A DNA stretch of 64,000 nucleotides from Alkaliphilus flagellatus (GTDB lineage: Bacteria > Bacillota > Clostridia > Peptostreptococcales > Natronincolaceae): positions 186,001 to 250,000 of the forward strand of contig NZ_JAHLQK010000002.1 of assembly GCF_018919215.1 (NCBI RefSeq). Reading direction: 5' to 3'. The position numbers and the translations under genes are program-made. This document shows positions 53,110 through 62,211 of the stretch, in pieces. Every line of letters starts with the position of its first letter. Within the stretch, counting starts at the first letter, position 1. The notes under the pieces are model-generated. The model did not search any database. It saw nothing but the letters and a program-made list of their open reading frames with translations, and was not told the origin of the DNA.

Positions 53110-54204
53110 ATGAACAAAGCAACACCAGCAGCCAATGCACCTGCAATTGCTGCTAAAAACAAATTATCATCACAGTTCTTCAAAAAAGGTGTAACAATCG
53201 GCTTATTATCTGGCCTTGTTTACGGACTGTATACAGCGTTTCTAACGCTGGGTATGGCAAAAGGAGTTTGGGCTGACTGGTATGGTCCTAACACAGCTGG
53301 TTTATCCGCTTTCTTTATTACTTTTGTCCTAGGAGCATTAGGAAGTGCAGTAAATGATAGTATCAGTGGTGTTTTTGCATTGATCAACGTAGGAATTAAA
53401 GGTAAGATGGGTGACTTTTTTAGAACGATTAAAACTGTTCCTGGGGTTATGATGATTTTGGCAGCGTTAATCGGAGGACCGATCGCCAGTGCAGCATACA
53501 TTATTGCGATCCAACAGGCAGGTTCTATCGTTATTCCAATTGCCGCTTTAAACACAGCAGTTGGTGCTGTTTTAGGTAAGGTTTTATTCAAGCAAGAGCT
53601 GAACAAGAGAATGGTAGCCGGCGTTGCGATTTGTGTTTCAGCTGGTGCTTTAATTGGTAGTACAGGTCTTGGTGGCGATGCACCGGAGGGATTAGTAACT
53701 GGAATTGGTATCGCATTGATTGCAGCTTTAGGATGGGGTCTTGAAGGATGCGTGGCTGGTTTCGGAACATCAATGATTGACTCTGAAATTGGAATTACCA
53801 TCAGACAAACAACATCTGGTTTAGGAAACTTACTTATTTTACTTCCAGTCTTCGGTATAATTGGTGGAAATCCAAAGCTTTCCATGAGCTTAACACTTCA
53901 AGCCTTTACTAGTGGTCCTGCAATGATTTGGTTCCTTGTATCTGGTATTTGTGCATATTATACTTTTATGTTCTGGTATAAAGGAAATGGAATGTGCGGT
54001 GCTGCTCTAGGAATGGCTTGTAATGGTACTTATTCATTCTGGGGACCTTTCTTCAGCTGGATTTTATTAGGTGTAATCTTTGGAATGGAAGGCATGGAAT
54101 TACCTCCAGTCGCTTGGGTTGCTGCTGTATTAATGGCAATTGGTATTTCAGTAATTGCAATGAACCCAATGGACTTATTTAAAAAAGAAGGAGGACAAGC
54201 TTAA
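53110..54204 (+). CDS. DMT-like membrane transporter of the choline BMC operon
   Basis: 364 aa from the ATG at 53110 behind GAGGGGAG. About ten membrane segments with two EamA-like halves (GGPIASAAYIIAIQQAGSIVIP; LNTAVGAVLGKVLFKQ). It is first in the operon and probably imports choline or exports a product such as trimethylamine or ethanol. It is not a BCCT or ABC choline carrier. Overlaps the next gene by one base (TAATG). Confidence 0.8.
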   Translation: MNKATPAANAPAIAAKNKLSSQFFKKGVTIGLLSGLVYGLYTAFLTLGMAKGVWADWYGPNTAGLSAFFITFVLGALGSAVNDSISGVFALINVGIKGKMGDFFRTIKTVPGVMMILAALIGGPIASAAYIIAIQQAGSIVIPIAALNTAVGAVLGKVLFKQELNKRMVAGVAICVSAGALIGSTGLGGDAPEGLVTGIGIALIAALGWGLEGCVAGFGTSMIDSEIGITIRQTTSGLGNLLILLPVFGIIGGNPKLSMSLTLQAFTSGPAMIWFLVSGICAYYTFMFWYKGNGMCGAALGMACNGTYSFWGPFFSWILLGVIFGMEGMELPPVAWVAAVLMAIGISVIAMNPMDLFKKEGGQA

Positions 54205-54470
54205 TGAAACCATTGAACTATGCTATTTTAAAACATTTCACAAAGGTAAAAGAAGCTTGTACAGAAGAAGTTATTGAGGCTCTAAAGAGTCAATATGGAA
54301 GCTTTAAGGCTTTAAATAAGGATGATGTACTAGCTGCATTAATGACTGCAGAGGCTAATGGTCTTCTTGAAGAATCAAGATTTGAACTAGATAAAACAAA
54401 TGCGTTAAGAATTTACTATCGTGCACACAAAGAAGGTGCAGATACAATAAATAAATATATTAAAGACTGA
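54204..54470 (+). CDS. Small winged-helix-like protein of BMC operon
   Basis: 88 aa, charged, predicted all-helical then beta: MKPLNYAILKHFTKVKEACT, ALKSQYGSFKALNKDDVLAA, NGLLEESRFELDKTN. The pattern resembles a small winged-helix fold with a beta-wing at the C-terminus. Translation is coupled to the transporter by a 1-nt overlap. No known enzyme or shell motif. Function unknown; a DNA-binding or adaptor role is possible. Confidence 0.75.
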   Translation: MKPLNYAILKHFTKVKEACTEEVIEALKSQYGSFKALNKDDVLAALMTAEANGLLEESRFELDKTNALRIYYRAHKEGADTINKYIKD

Positions 54471-54586
54471 TAATTTGATTCTTACTTAAATTACAGGAGC
54501 TTAAATAACAAATGGACATTTATCAAGCAGGAGCAAAATGATTGAAAATAAACTAAACAATAAAGATTTGAAAGGATGAAAATAGG

Positions 54587-54883
54587 ATGAGATACTACGG
54601 AGAAGAAGCATTAGGTCTTATTGAAACAGTAGGTATGGTTCCTGCGATTGAGGCGGCAGATAAAATGCTAAAAGCTGCTAATGTTGAACTTGTATCATAT
54701 GAAAACGTGGGGTCTACTCTTGTTACGATTATGGTAAAGGGTGATGTTGGCGCAGTGAAGGCATCTGTAGAAGCAGGAGCAGCTGCCGCAGCAGCAATAG
54801 GTAAATTGACAGCACAAAATGTTATGCCAAGACCTATTCGAGCTATTGGAGATATCGTATCAATATATGATATTGATAAATAA
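54587..54883 (+). CDS. BMC-H shell protein
   Basis: 98 aa, a single canonical BMC domain: [57 protein letters not shown], ending NVMPRPI. It forms hexamers that tile the flat faces of the shell. The pore loop around NVGST decides metabolite passage. First of two adjacent BMC-H genes. Confidence 0.96.
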   Translation: MRYYGEEALGLIETVGMVPAIEAADKMLKAANVELVSYENVGSTLVTIMVKGDVGAVKASVEAGAAAAAAIGKLTAQNVMPRPIRAIGDIVSIYDIDK

Positions 54884-54909
54884 GATAAAAAGGGAGAGAG
54901 GAACTACGT

Positions 54910-55212
54910 ATGAGCAATTATAAAGCTTTAGGCTTGATAGAAACATTTGGTATAGTTTATGTTTTGGAGGCTGCAGACGCAATGTGCAAGGCTGCAGATG
55001 TTGAATTGATTGGTTTTGAAAACGTAGCTTCTGGCTATATTTCTGTGTTAGTTAGGGGAGATGTAGGTGCATGTAAAGCAGCTGTAGAAACTGGGATAAA
55101 AGCTGTTGAAGATATGGGCTCTGAAGTTTATAGCTCAGTTGTTATTGCAAGTCCTCATCAAGATATTGAAAAAATTATTGCACGCTATTCCCTTGAAATC
55201 TTGAACGCTTAA
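54910..55212 (+). CDS. BMC-H shell protein (second)
   Basis: 100 aa, one BMC domain: ALGLIETFGIVYVLEAADAM, VELIGFENVASGYISVLVRG, GACKAAVETGIKAVEDMG, ending SVVIASPHQDIEKI. The pore loop reads NVASG, different from its neighbour's NVGST, and the domain contains extra Cys (MCKAAD, GACKAA). It probably forms mixed facets with a different pore. Ribosome site GGAGAGAGGA. Confidence 0.95.
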   Translation: MSNYKALGLIETFGIVYVLEAADAMCKAADVELIGFENVASGYISVLVRGDVGACKAAVETGIKAVEDMGSEVYSSVVIASPHQDIEKIIARYSLEILNA

Positions 55213-55260
55213 TAAACCTTTTATATAGATATTTAATGGAAATGAAAAGGAGAGAGATAA

Positions 55261-56751
55261 ATGAACATTATAGATAATGATTTGCTCTCCATCCAAGAGT
55301 CTCGAATTCTTATAGAAAATGCAAGGGAAGCACATAAAATGCTGGCAACTTTTCCACAGGAAAAACTAAATGAGATTGTTGAGCGTATGGCAGAAGAAGT
55401 TGGAAAATATGCCTGCGAACTTGCAGTTATGTCTCGAGATGAAACTGATTATGGAAAATGGCAGGATAAATATATCAAGAATCGATTTGTTTGCGAATAT
55501 TTGCCAGCTAGACTTAGAGAAATACGCTGTGTAGGTATTATTAAGGAAGATAAAGAGAATAAGACTATGGATGTAGGGGTACCCATGGGTGTAATTGTTG
55601 CATTAAGTCCCGTAACTAGCCCTGTTTCCACCACTATATATAAAGCTTTAATTGCAATAAAGTCAGGAAATGCAATTGTTTTTTCGCCTCATCCTAGAGC
55701 GAGGAAGACAATTGGCAAAGCTCTTGACGTTATGATACGAGCTGCTGAAGGATATGGATTACCAGCAGGGGCTCTTTCATATTTGCACACTGTAACACCT
55801 GCTGGGACAATAGAATTAATGAATCACAGAGAAACTTCCCTTATTATGAACACTGGTGTTCCAGGAATGCTTAAGGCGGCACATAGGTCTGGAAAGCCTG
55901 TAATTTATGGTGGAAATGGCAATGGACCTGCATTTATTGAACGTACAGCTGATATAAAGCAGGCAGTGAGAGATATTATTGCCAGTAAGACCTTTGATAA
56001 TGGAATGGTATCAGCGTCGGAACAATCTATTGTTGTAGATAGTTGTATTGCAGCAGAGGTTAAACAGGAAATGCAAAACAATGGTGCATATTTCATGACA
56101 GAGGAAGAGGCACAAAAACTTGGTTTACTGTTATTTCATTCAGATGGAAGAGTAGACTCTGAAATGGTAGGTAAATCTGCATTAGAATTGGCCAAGAGAG
56201 CAGGCTTTTGTGTTCCAAGCAATACATTAGTACTGATTTCTGAGCAGAAATATGTTTCTGATAGTAATCCTTACTCTAGGGAAAAACTTTGCCCGGTTTT
56301 AGCTTACTATATCGAAGACGATTGGATGCATGCCTGCGAAAAATGTATAGAGCTATTATTAAGCGAGAGAAATGGACATACCCTTGTTATCCATTCTAAA
56401 GATGAAGAGGTAATTCGCCAGTTTGCATTGAAAAAGCCGGTTGGCAGAGTGCTTGTAAATACGCCAGCCTCCTTTGGAAGTATAGGCGCAACAACCAATT
56501 TATTTCCTGCCTTAACTCTTGGAAGTGGATCAGCAGGTAAGGGAATGACCTCAGATAATGTTTCACCGATGAATCTAATTTACATTCGTAAAGTAGGATA
56601 TGGTGTCAGAAATATAGATGATATAACTAATGGAGCTTTAACAAGGGAAAAGATATCTATGGGTTGTATGCCGCAGGCCGAAGAGCATAATCAAGATGGA
56701 ATTAAGATGTTACATCATATCTTAGAAAAGGTTTTAAAAGAAATAAAATAG
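55261..56751 (+). CDS. CutF-like CoA-acylating aldehyde dehydrogenase, catalytic Cys replaced by Ser
   Basis: 496 aa. EutE/AdhE-type aldehyde dehydrogenase fold with an N-terminal helical extension that may be an encapsulation peptide. Expected role: acetaldehyde + CoA + NAD+ to acetyl-CoA inside the shell. However, where relatives read FDNGMICASEQ with the nucleophilic Cys, this protein reads FDNGMVSASEQS: codon 251 (56011-56013) is TCA, Ser. The frame is clean on both sides. It may therefore be a structural or regulatory paralogue, with the active enzyme encoded outside the window, or an unusual enzyme. Directly upstream of cutC. Confidence 0.85.
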   Translation: MNIIDNDLLSIQESRILIENAREAHKMLATFPQEKLNEIVERMAEEVGKYACELAVMSRDETDYGKWQDKYIKNRFVCEYLPARLREIRCVGIIKEDKENKTMDVGVPMGVIVALSPVTSPVSTTIYKALIAIKSGNAIVFSPHPRARKTIGKALDVMIRAAEGYGLPAGALSYLHTVTPAGTIELMNHRETSLIMNTGVPGMLKAAHRSGKPVIYGGNGNGPAFIERTADIKQAVRDIIASKTFDNGMVSASEQSIVVDSCIAAEVKQEMQNNGAYFMTEEEAQKLGLLLFHSDGRVDSEMVGKSALELAKRAGFCVPSNTLVLISEQKYVSDSNPYSREKLCPVLAYYIEDDWMHACEKCIELLLSERNGHTLVIHSKDEEVIRQFALKKPVGRVLVNTPASFGSIGATTNLFPALTLGSGSAGKGMTSDNVSPMNLIYIRKVGYGVRNIDDITNGALTREKISMGCMPQAEEHNQDGIKMLHHILEKVLKEIK

Positions 56752-56841
56752 TTATTTAGATTTGTTTAAGTATTGTAAATAAATATATACAATCAGATAG
56801 TTAAATAAGAAATAATAAAAAAAGAACTGGAGGTAATGATT

Positions 56842-59382
56842 TTGGATATTCGTGAATTTTCAAATAAACTTGCAGAAGCCACCCAAAATATGTCTACAGA
56901 GGAACGATCATCTTTAATAAAGATTTTTGAAGGCATTTCAAAAGAAATCACAAAAAACGATACTACTAGTTACACACAGTCAGATACGAAAGATATGGGA
57001 GTTCCAGATGGAATAACAGAACGCCTAAAGAGACTAAAGGAAACCTATTTAAAGTGGCAACCTACTATAACTACACATCGTGCTCGTGCTATTACTAAGA
57101 TTGCTAAGGAAAATCCTGGTATGCCGAAAACTTTACTAAGAGCTAAAAGTTTTCGCTATTGCTGTGAAACTGCACCTTTAGTAATTCAAGAAAACGAGTT
57201 AATTGTTGGGGCTCCTTGTGGTGCACCTCGTGCTGGAGCTTTTTCTCCTGATATAGCATGGAGATGGATGGAAGATGAAATTGATACAATCGGTACTCGT
57301 CCTCAAGATCCATTTTATATATCAGAAGAAGATAAAAAGTATATGCGTGAAGAGCTTTTTCCATTCTGGAAAGGTAAATCTGTTGATGAATACTGTGAAG
57401 ACCAATATCGTGATGCGGGAGTTTGGGAGATTTCAGGGGAATCTTTTGTTTCTGACTGTTCATACCATGCACTAAACGGTGGTGGAGATTCAAACCCAGG
57501 TTATGATGTAATCCTAATGAAAAAAGGCATGTTAGATATTCAAAAGGAAGCACAAGACCACTTAAATAAGCTAAGTTATGAAAATCCTGAGGATATCGAG
57601 AAAATCTATTACTATAAAGCTGTTATTGAAACTACTGAAGGAGTTATGATTTATGCTAAGCGTTTATCTGATTATGCAGCTGAACTAGCAGCAAAAGAGA
57701 CAAATCCTAAGCGTAAGGCAGAATTACAAAAGATTTCTGAAGTAAATAAAAGAGTTCCAGCTCATAAACCTAGCACTTTCTGGGAAGCAATTCAAGCTGT
57801 TTGGACTGTAGAGTCTTTGTTAGTAGTTGAAGAAAACCAAACAGGTATGTCAATTGGTCGTGTTGACCAATATATGTATCCTTTCTACAAGGCAGATATA
57901 GAAAGTGGACGTATGTCTGAATTTGAAGCATTTGAATTATCAGGTTGTATGTTAATTAAAATGTCAGAAATGATGTGGGTTACTAGTGAAGGTGGATCTA
58001 AATTCTTTGCAGGTTATCAACCATTTGTTAATATGTGCGTTGGTGGTGTTACCCGTGAAGGTCTTGATGCAACAAACGATCTGACCTATTTATTAATGGA
58101 TGCAGTTCGCCACGTTAAAATTTATCAACCATCCTTAGCGACACGTATTCATAGTAAGTCACCTAAGAAATATTTAAAAAAGATTGTTGAAGTTGTTCGC
58201 TCTGGTATGGGATTCCCAGCGTGCCATTTCGATGATGTTCATATTAAGATGATGCTAGCAAAAGGTGTTTCTATAGAGGATGCCCGTGACTATTGTTTAA
58301 TGGGTTGCGTAGAACCACAAAAATCTGGCCGTCTATATCAGTGGACTTCTACAGCCTACACACAATGGCCTATTGCTATTGAACTAGTTCTTAACAAAGG
58401 TGTTCCACTATGGTATGGCAAGCAGGTTTGTCCTGATATGGGAGATTTAAATAACTTTAAAACTTACGAGGACTTTGAAAATGCTGTTAAAGAGCAGATT
58501 AAATATATTACAAAGTTAAGTGGTATAGCTACTGTTATATCACAGCGTGTCCACAGAGAATTAGCTCCAAAGCCTTTAATGTCCATCATGTATGAAGGCT
58601 GTATGGAAAAGGGTAAGGATGTTTCTGCTGGTGGTGCTATGTATAACTTTGGTCCAGGTGTTGTGTGGAGTGGTTTAGCAACATATGTAGATTCTATGGC
58701 TGCTATTAAGAAGCTAGTATATGATGAAAAGAAATATACATTACAACAGCTGAATGAAGCATTAAAAGCTGATTTTGTAGGCTACGATCAACTAAGAAAC
58801 GATTGCCTAAAGGCTCCTAAATATGGTAATGACGATGACTATGTAGATTTAATTGCTGCTGATCTAATTAACTTTACTGAGCAGGAACATCGTAAGTACA
58901 GAACTTTATATTCTGTTATGTGCCATGGTACGCTATCTATTTCTAACAACACTCCTTTTGGTCAGTTGACTGGCGCATCCGCAAACGGACGTAAAGCTTG
59001 GGTACCATTATCCGATGGTATAAGCCCAACTCAAGGAGCAGATTTTAAAGGACCTACTGCAATAATTAAATCTGTTTCTAAAATGGCTTGCGATAACATG
59101 AACCTAGGTATGGTTCATAACTTTAAGCTAATGGCAGGGCTATTAGATACAGCAGAAGGTGAGGAAGGCATTATAACATTATTACGTACTGCTTGTGCTA
59201 TAGGTGTTGGTGAAATGCAGTTTAACTACTTAGATAACAATACATTAATCGAAGCACAGAAACATCCAGAGCAGTACCGCGACCTTATAGTTCGTGTAGC
59301 AGGCTACAGTGCATTCTTCGTAGAGCTTTGCAAGGATGTACAGGATGAAATAATAAGCAGAACAATGCTTACACACTTTTAG
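56842..59382 (+). CDS. cutC: Choline trimethylamine-lyase (glycyl radical enzyme)
   Basis: 846 aa if started at the TTG at 56842, eight bases after GGAGG; the ATG at 56836 is only two bases from it. With this start, the residues fall exactly on Desulfovibrio alaskensis numbering: Tyr208, Asp216, Phe395, Cys489 and Glu491 (MGCVEP), Thr502, Tyr506, and radical Gly821 in RVAGYSAFF. This set distinguishes CutC from diol dehydratases and pyruvate formate-lyase. Reaction: choline to trimethylamine + acetaldehyde, in the BMC lumen. The amphipathic N-terminus ([22 protein letters not shown]) may be an encapsulation peptide. Codon use includes many CGT, suggesting high expression. Confidence 0.97.
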   Translation: MDIREFSNKLAEATQNMSTEERSSLIKIFEGISKEITKNDTTSYTQSDTKDMGVPDGITERLKRLKETYLKWQPTITTHRARAITKIAKENPGMPKTLLRAKSFRYCCETAPLVIQENELIVGAPCGAPRAGAFSPDIAWRWMEDEIDTIGTRPQDPFYISEEDKKYMREELFPFWKGKSVDEYCEDQYRDAGVWEISGESFVSDCSYHALNGGGDSNPGYDVILMKKGMLDIQKEAQDHLNKLSYENPEDIEKIYYYKAVIETTEGVMIYAKRLSDYAAELAAKETNPKRKAELQKISEVNKRVPAHKPSTFWEAIQAVWTVESLLVVEENQTGMSIGRVDQYMYPFYKADIESGRMSEFEAFELSGCMLIKMSEMMWVTSEGGSKFFAGYQPFVNMCVGGVTREGLDATNDLTYLLMDAVRHVKIYQPSLATRIHSKSPKKYLKKIVEVVRSGMGFPACHFDDVHIKMMLAKGVSIEDARDYCLMGCVEPQKSGRLYQWTSTAYTQWPIAIELVLNKGVPLWYGKQVCPDMGDLNNFKTYEDFENAVKEQIKYITKLSGIATVISQRVHRELAPKPLMSIMYEGCMEKGKDVSAGGAMYNFGPGVVWSGLATYVDSMAAIKKLVYDEKKYTLQQLNEALKADFVGYDQLRNDCLKAPKYGNDDDYVDLIAADLINFTEQEHRKYRTLYSVMCHGTLSISNNTPFGQLTGASANGRKAWVPLSDGISPTQGADFKGPTAIIKSVSKMACDNMNLGMVHNFKLMAGLLDTAEGEEGIITLLRTACAIGVGEMQFNYLDNNTLIEAQKHPEQYRDLIVRVAGYSAFFVELCKDVQDEIISRTMLTHF

Positions 59383-59435
59383 TTAAGATTATTATAAAAT
59401 TAATCTAATTTATCCGATGGCTTACAATTTCAAAG

Positions 59436-59587
59436 CTCACACTTATAGAAGTGGGAGATGAAAATTGAATAGCCCCTGGATAACACGACTTTGCGTTCAA
59501 CAGGAGTTAAAACTCCTGCTGAACTGAGTCTTAGTTTATCTGAAGGTCGGTGTTCTAGTTTATATAGAGTACCGACTCAGATAGACT
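59436..59587 (+). ncRNA. Structured intergenic element between cutC and cutD (IS605-end/omega-RNA-like relic?)
   Basis: Three hairpins in 150 nt: CTCACACTT-ATAG-AAGTGGGAG (59436-59457); a long one GTTCA-A-CAGGAGTT-AA-AACTCCTG-C-TGAAC (59495-59524); and a bulged outer stem AGTCT...ATCTGA / TCAGAT-AGACT enclosing GTCGGT...ACCGAC (59527-59587). No ORF fits. From memory it resembles the structured right end (omega-RNA scaffold) of IS200/IS605-type tnpB elements, but no tnpB is present. It could be a relic or an RNA that modulates cutD expression. Family identity is not proven. Confidence 0.5.
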
Positions 59588-59625
59588 AGATTATTATGAA
59601 AGAATTAAACGGAGGATTAGACAGT

Positions 59626-60576
59626 ATGAGTAATAAAAAGGCAGCTACAATTGAAAGAAAAGCAGTTATATTTAATGTACAAAAATACAATATGTATGAT
59701 GGACCAGGAATAAGAACATTGGTATTTTTTAAAGGATGTCCCCTACGCTGTAAGTGGTGCTCCAATCCTGAAGGGTTAGAACAAAAATATCAAGTTATGT
59801 TTAAAGGCAATTCCTGTACTGATTGCGGTGCTTGTGTATCTGTTTGCCCCGTTGGAATTCATTCTATTAATCAGGAAGGTAAGCATGTAATAAATAGAGA
59901 TATTGATTGTGTAGGATGCCGCAAATGTGAAGATGTTTGTACTGAAGCTGCTTTGTCCATTGTAGGACAGGTAAAAACCGTATCGGAGCTTTTAGAAACA
60001 ATAGAAGAAGATACAGCATTTTATGACATGTCAGGCGGCGGTGTCACTTTGGGCGGTGGAGAGGTAACAATGCAGTCGGAGTTTGCTGCAAACCTGCTTA
60101 TGGCATGCAAACATGAAGGAATAAATACTGCAATTGAAACCTGTGGTTATGCAAAGGCTGAGGCCATTCTTCAAGTCGCTGAATTTACTGATTTATTCCT
60201 TTATGATTTAAAGCATATCGACTCGGAAAAACATTACCAGTTAACAGGGGTACGTAATGAGCGAATCCTAGAAAACCTAAAGGAACTGCTTCATCGTAGG
60301 TATAATGTAAAGGTAAGAATGCCTCTTTTAAAAGGTGTAAACGATAGTCAGGATGATATTGAAAGAGTAATACAATTTTTAATGCCTTATAAGGATTACA
60401 AGAACTTCAAAGGAATAGACCTGCTACCTTATCATAAATTGGGTGTAAATAAGTACAAGCAGTTAGATATGGAATACCCAATAAAGGGAGAAGTATCATT
60501 AAACAATGAGGATTTAGAAAGAATTGAAGGCTGGATTAAGAAATATGATTTTCCAGTTACAGTAGTAAGGCATTAA
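59626..60576 (+). CDS. cutD: CutC-activating radical SAM enzyme
   Basis: 316 aa from the ATG at 59626 (GGAGG ten bases upstream). Radical SAM CxxxCxxC-type motif in FFKGCPLRCKWCSNPEG, followed by two ferredoxin-like [4Fe-4S] motifs (CTDCGACVSVCP, CVGCRKCEDVC) and MSGGGVTLGGGE. It generates the glycyl radical on Gly821 of CutC. Separated from cutC by the structured 240-bp gap. Confidence 0.96.
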   Translation: MSNKKAATIERKAVIFNVQKYNMYDGPGIRTLVFFKGCPLRCKWCSNPEGLEQKYQVMFKGNSCTDCGACVSVCPVGIHSINQEGKHVINRDIDCVGCRKCEDVCTEAALSIVGQVKTVSELLETIEEDTAFYDMSGGGVTLGGGEVTMQSEFAANLLMACKHEGINTAIETCGYAKAEAILQVAEFTDLFLYDLKHIDSEKHYQLTGVRNERILENLKELLHRRYNVKVRMPLLKGVNDSQDDIERVIQFLMPYKDYKNFKGIDLLPYHKLGVNKYKQLDMEYPIKGEVSLNNEDLERIEGWIKKYDFPVTVVRH

Positions 60577-60724
60577 TAAACTAGAGGTTATATAAAAAAT
60601 CTTCCATTGAAAGATTATAGGATGATTTCTATGAAACCAATATACGGAAGTTATAATTTATCTACAATTATTTGAGGTTTATAATTTCCTATTGGCTATA
60701 AAAAATAGACTGAGAGGAATTTTT

Positions 60725-61078
60725 ATGGGAGCTATTATTGAAAAACCTATAGAGCGTATTATACAAGAATCAGTGCCTGGAAAGCAGGTTACAATCGCTC
60801 ACGTTATTGCATCTCCTATGCAGGATATATATGAACGCTTAGGTATTGATGATAAGGGAGCAATTGGAATCTTAACACTATCACCATATGAAACTGCTAT
60901 TATTGCAGCGGATATTGTAACAAAGGCAGCAGATGTTGAAATCGGCTTTTTAGATAGATTTACAGGCTCTTTAATTATTACTGGAGACGTGCAGTCAGTG
61001 GAAACAGCACTTAATGCAGCAAATGACACATTAAAAACTCTGCTGAATTTTACTACAGCACCTATTACGAGAACATGA
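60725..61078 (+). CDS. eutS: EutS/PduU-like circularly permuted BMC shell protein
   Basis: 117 aa from the ATG at 60725 (GAGAGG upstream). EutS hallmarks: ESVPGKQVTIAHVIASP, GAIGILTLSPYETAIIAADI, KAADVEIGFLDRFTGSLIIT. The permuted BMC domain forms a hexamer with a beta-barrel plug. Overlaps the EutP-like gene by 4 bp (ATGA). Confidence 0.94.
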   Translation: MGAIIEKPIERIIQESVPGKQVTIAHVIASPMQDIYERLGIDDKGAIGILTLSPYETAIIAADIVTKAADVEIGFLDRFTGSLIITGDVQSVETALNAANDTLKTLLNFTTAPITRT

Positions 61079-61521
61079 GAAAGAAAAGAGTAATGATAAT
61101 TGGTCCTTCCAAAAGTGGGAAAACCACATTGGCAAATTGGTTAAATAATTATGATGGACCACTTAGAAAAACCCAAGATATTATTTATGGAAAAAATACT
61201 ATAGACATTCCCGGTTCTTATATTGAAAATACATGGATGTATAAGCATCTGATTTCAGTATCTCAAGATGCATCCCATGTTTTAATATTAGTGGATCAGT
61301 CAAGATGTGATAATGTGTACTCACCTGGCTTTGCAAGGTCTTTTAGATGTCCAGTAATCGGTGTAATAACTAAAGTTGATTTAATGCTAGAAAACGAGAA
61401 GTTATGCTATAAGCAGTTAAAAGAAATAGGAGTAGAGGAGCCTTATTATAAAATAAGTGTTCCAATGGGAAAAGGTATGGGAGCATTAAAAGAACGCTTG
61501 TTTTCAAGACAAGAAAAGTAA
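61075..61521 (+). CDS. eutP: EutP/PduV-like small GTPase
   Basis: 148 aa. P-loop GPSKSGKTTL, DIPGSYIEN (switch II region) and TKVDL (NKxD-like). EutP/PduV proteins are BMC-associated Ras-like NTPases; proposed roles include acetate kinase activity or compartment positioning. Coupled to the EutS-like gene. Length is typical. Confidence 0.9.
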   Translation: MRKKRVMIIGPSKSGKTTLANWLNNYDGPLRKTQDIIYGKNTIDIPGSYIENTWMYKHLISVSQDASHVLILVDQSRCDNVYSPGFARSFRCPVIGVITKVDLMLENEKLCYKQLKEIGVEEPYYKISVPMGKGMGALKERLFSRQEK

Positions 61522-61533
61522 AGGGGAATTAAT

Positions 61534-62211
61534 ATGAAGTTTATAACCGAAGAAGATTTACGGAACTTATTTAGAAAAGAACCTTTTACTACTTATGAGA
61601 TAAAAGCAGGAGAAAGACTTACACCCGGAGGACGTCAGTTTTTATTAGATCGAGGGATAAATATGATTGAGGGTGACTCCTTGATTGAAAAAGGTACTGA
61701 AGATGAGAAGATGCAGCATAATGAGATAGAAACAAGAAATGACTGGAAGCAGAAAATGTTCTATACAAAGATGAAATCAATGGAAGTATTGTTTCTTATT
61801 ACTGCAGAAGAACTTTTAAGTAGAGATGTTTTTTTAGCTCAAAGTGTTATAAATTTAGGCAAACAATTTTCAAATATTAAAAGTGACTTAAATAAGGATA
61901 CTGTTGAAACATTCTGTTGTAAGGAATGTACAGGCATAACAGTAGGTAATATTTATGATGATTTGGATGACTGCTTTGAAATAACAGAGTTCCACATACA
62001 ATTAGAAAAAGGTAGAGATATCATTATTCTGCATAGATTACGTTGTGCTCTTAGAGAGATAGAACCTTTTGTTTTAGAACTATTTGAGAACAATGACGGT
62101 GAAAATGAATTTTGCAAAGGGGTTATCGGGAAGGTTAATCAGAGTATTAATACCTTATCCCAAATGATTTGTTCTATTTTTGGAGGGAAAAAATGTCAAA
62201 GAGAGATTTAA
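61534..62211 (+). CDS. EutT-like protein, zinc-site motif altered
   Basis: 225 aa. N-terminal KFITEEDLRNLF and AGERLTPGGRQFLLDRGI match EutT; the central CCKEC (Cys128, 129, 132) matches CCxxC of the HX11CCX2C site of Salmonella EutT, but the position of the His (116) is Lys. EutT adenosylates cobalamin for ethanolamine ammonia-lyase, yet CutC needs no B12. It may be a re-purposed or decaying protein carried with the eut-like shell genes. Followed by eutJ with a 19-bp overlap. Confidence 0.78.
   Translation: MKFITEEDLRNLFRKEPFTTYEIKAGERLTPGGRQFLLDRGINMIEGDSLIEKGTEDEKMQHNEIETRNDWKQKMFYTKMKSMEVLFLITAEELLSRDVFLAQSVINLGKQFSNIKSDLNKDTVETFCCKECTGITVGNIYDDLDDCFEITEFHIQLEKGRDIIILHRLRCALREIEPFVLELFENNDGENEFCKGVIGKVNQSINTLSQMICSIFGGKKCQREI

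Noticed and set aside
53220-53885. Minus-strand 221-codon ORF inside the transporter gene
   Set aside because: Shadow of a hydrophobic coding sequence: low-complexity Pro/Ile/Ala product with no ribosome site.
54471-54586. Nine-codon ORF (ATG at 54512) before the first BMC-H gene
   Set aside because: Too short and lacking a ribosome site to support as a gene.
57143-57553. Minus-strand ORF inside cutC
   Set aside because: Antisense shadow of the strongly supported cutC gene.
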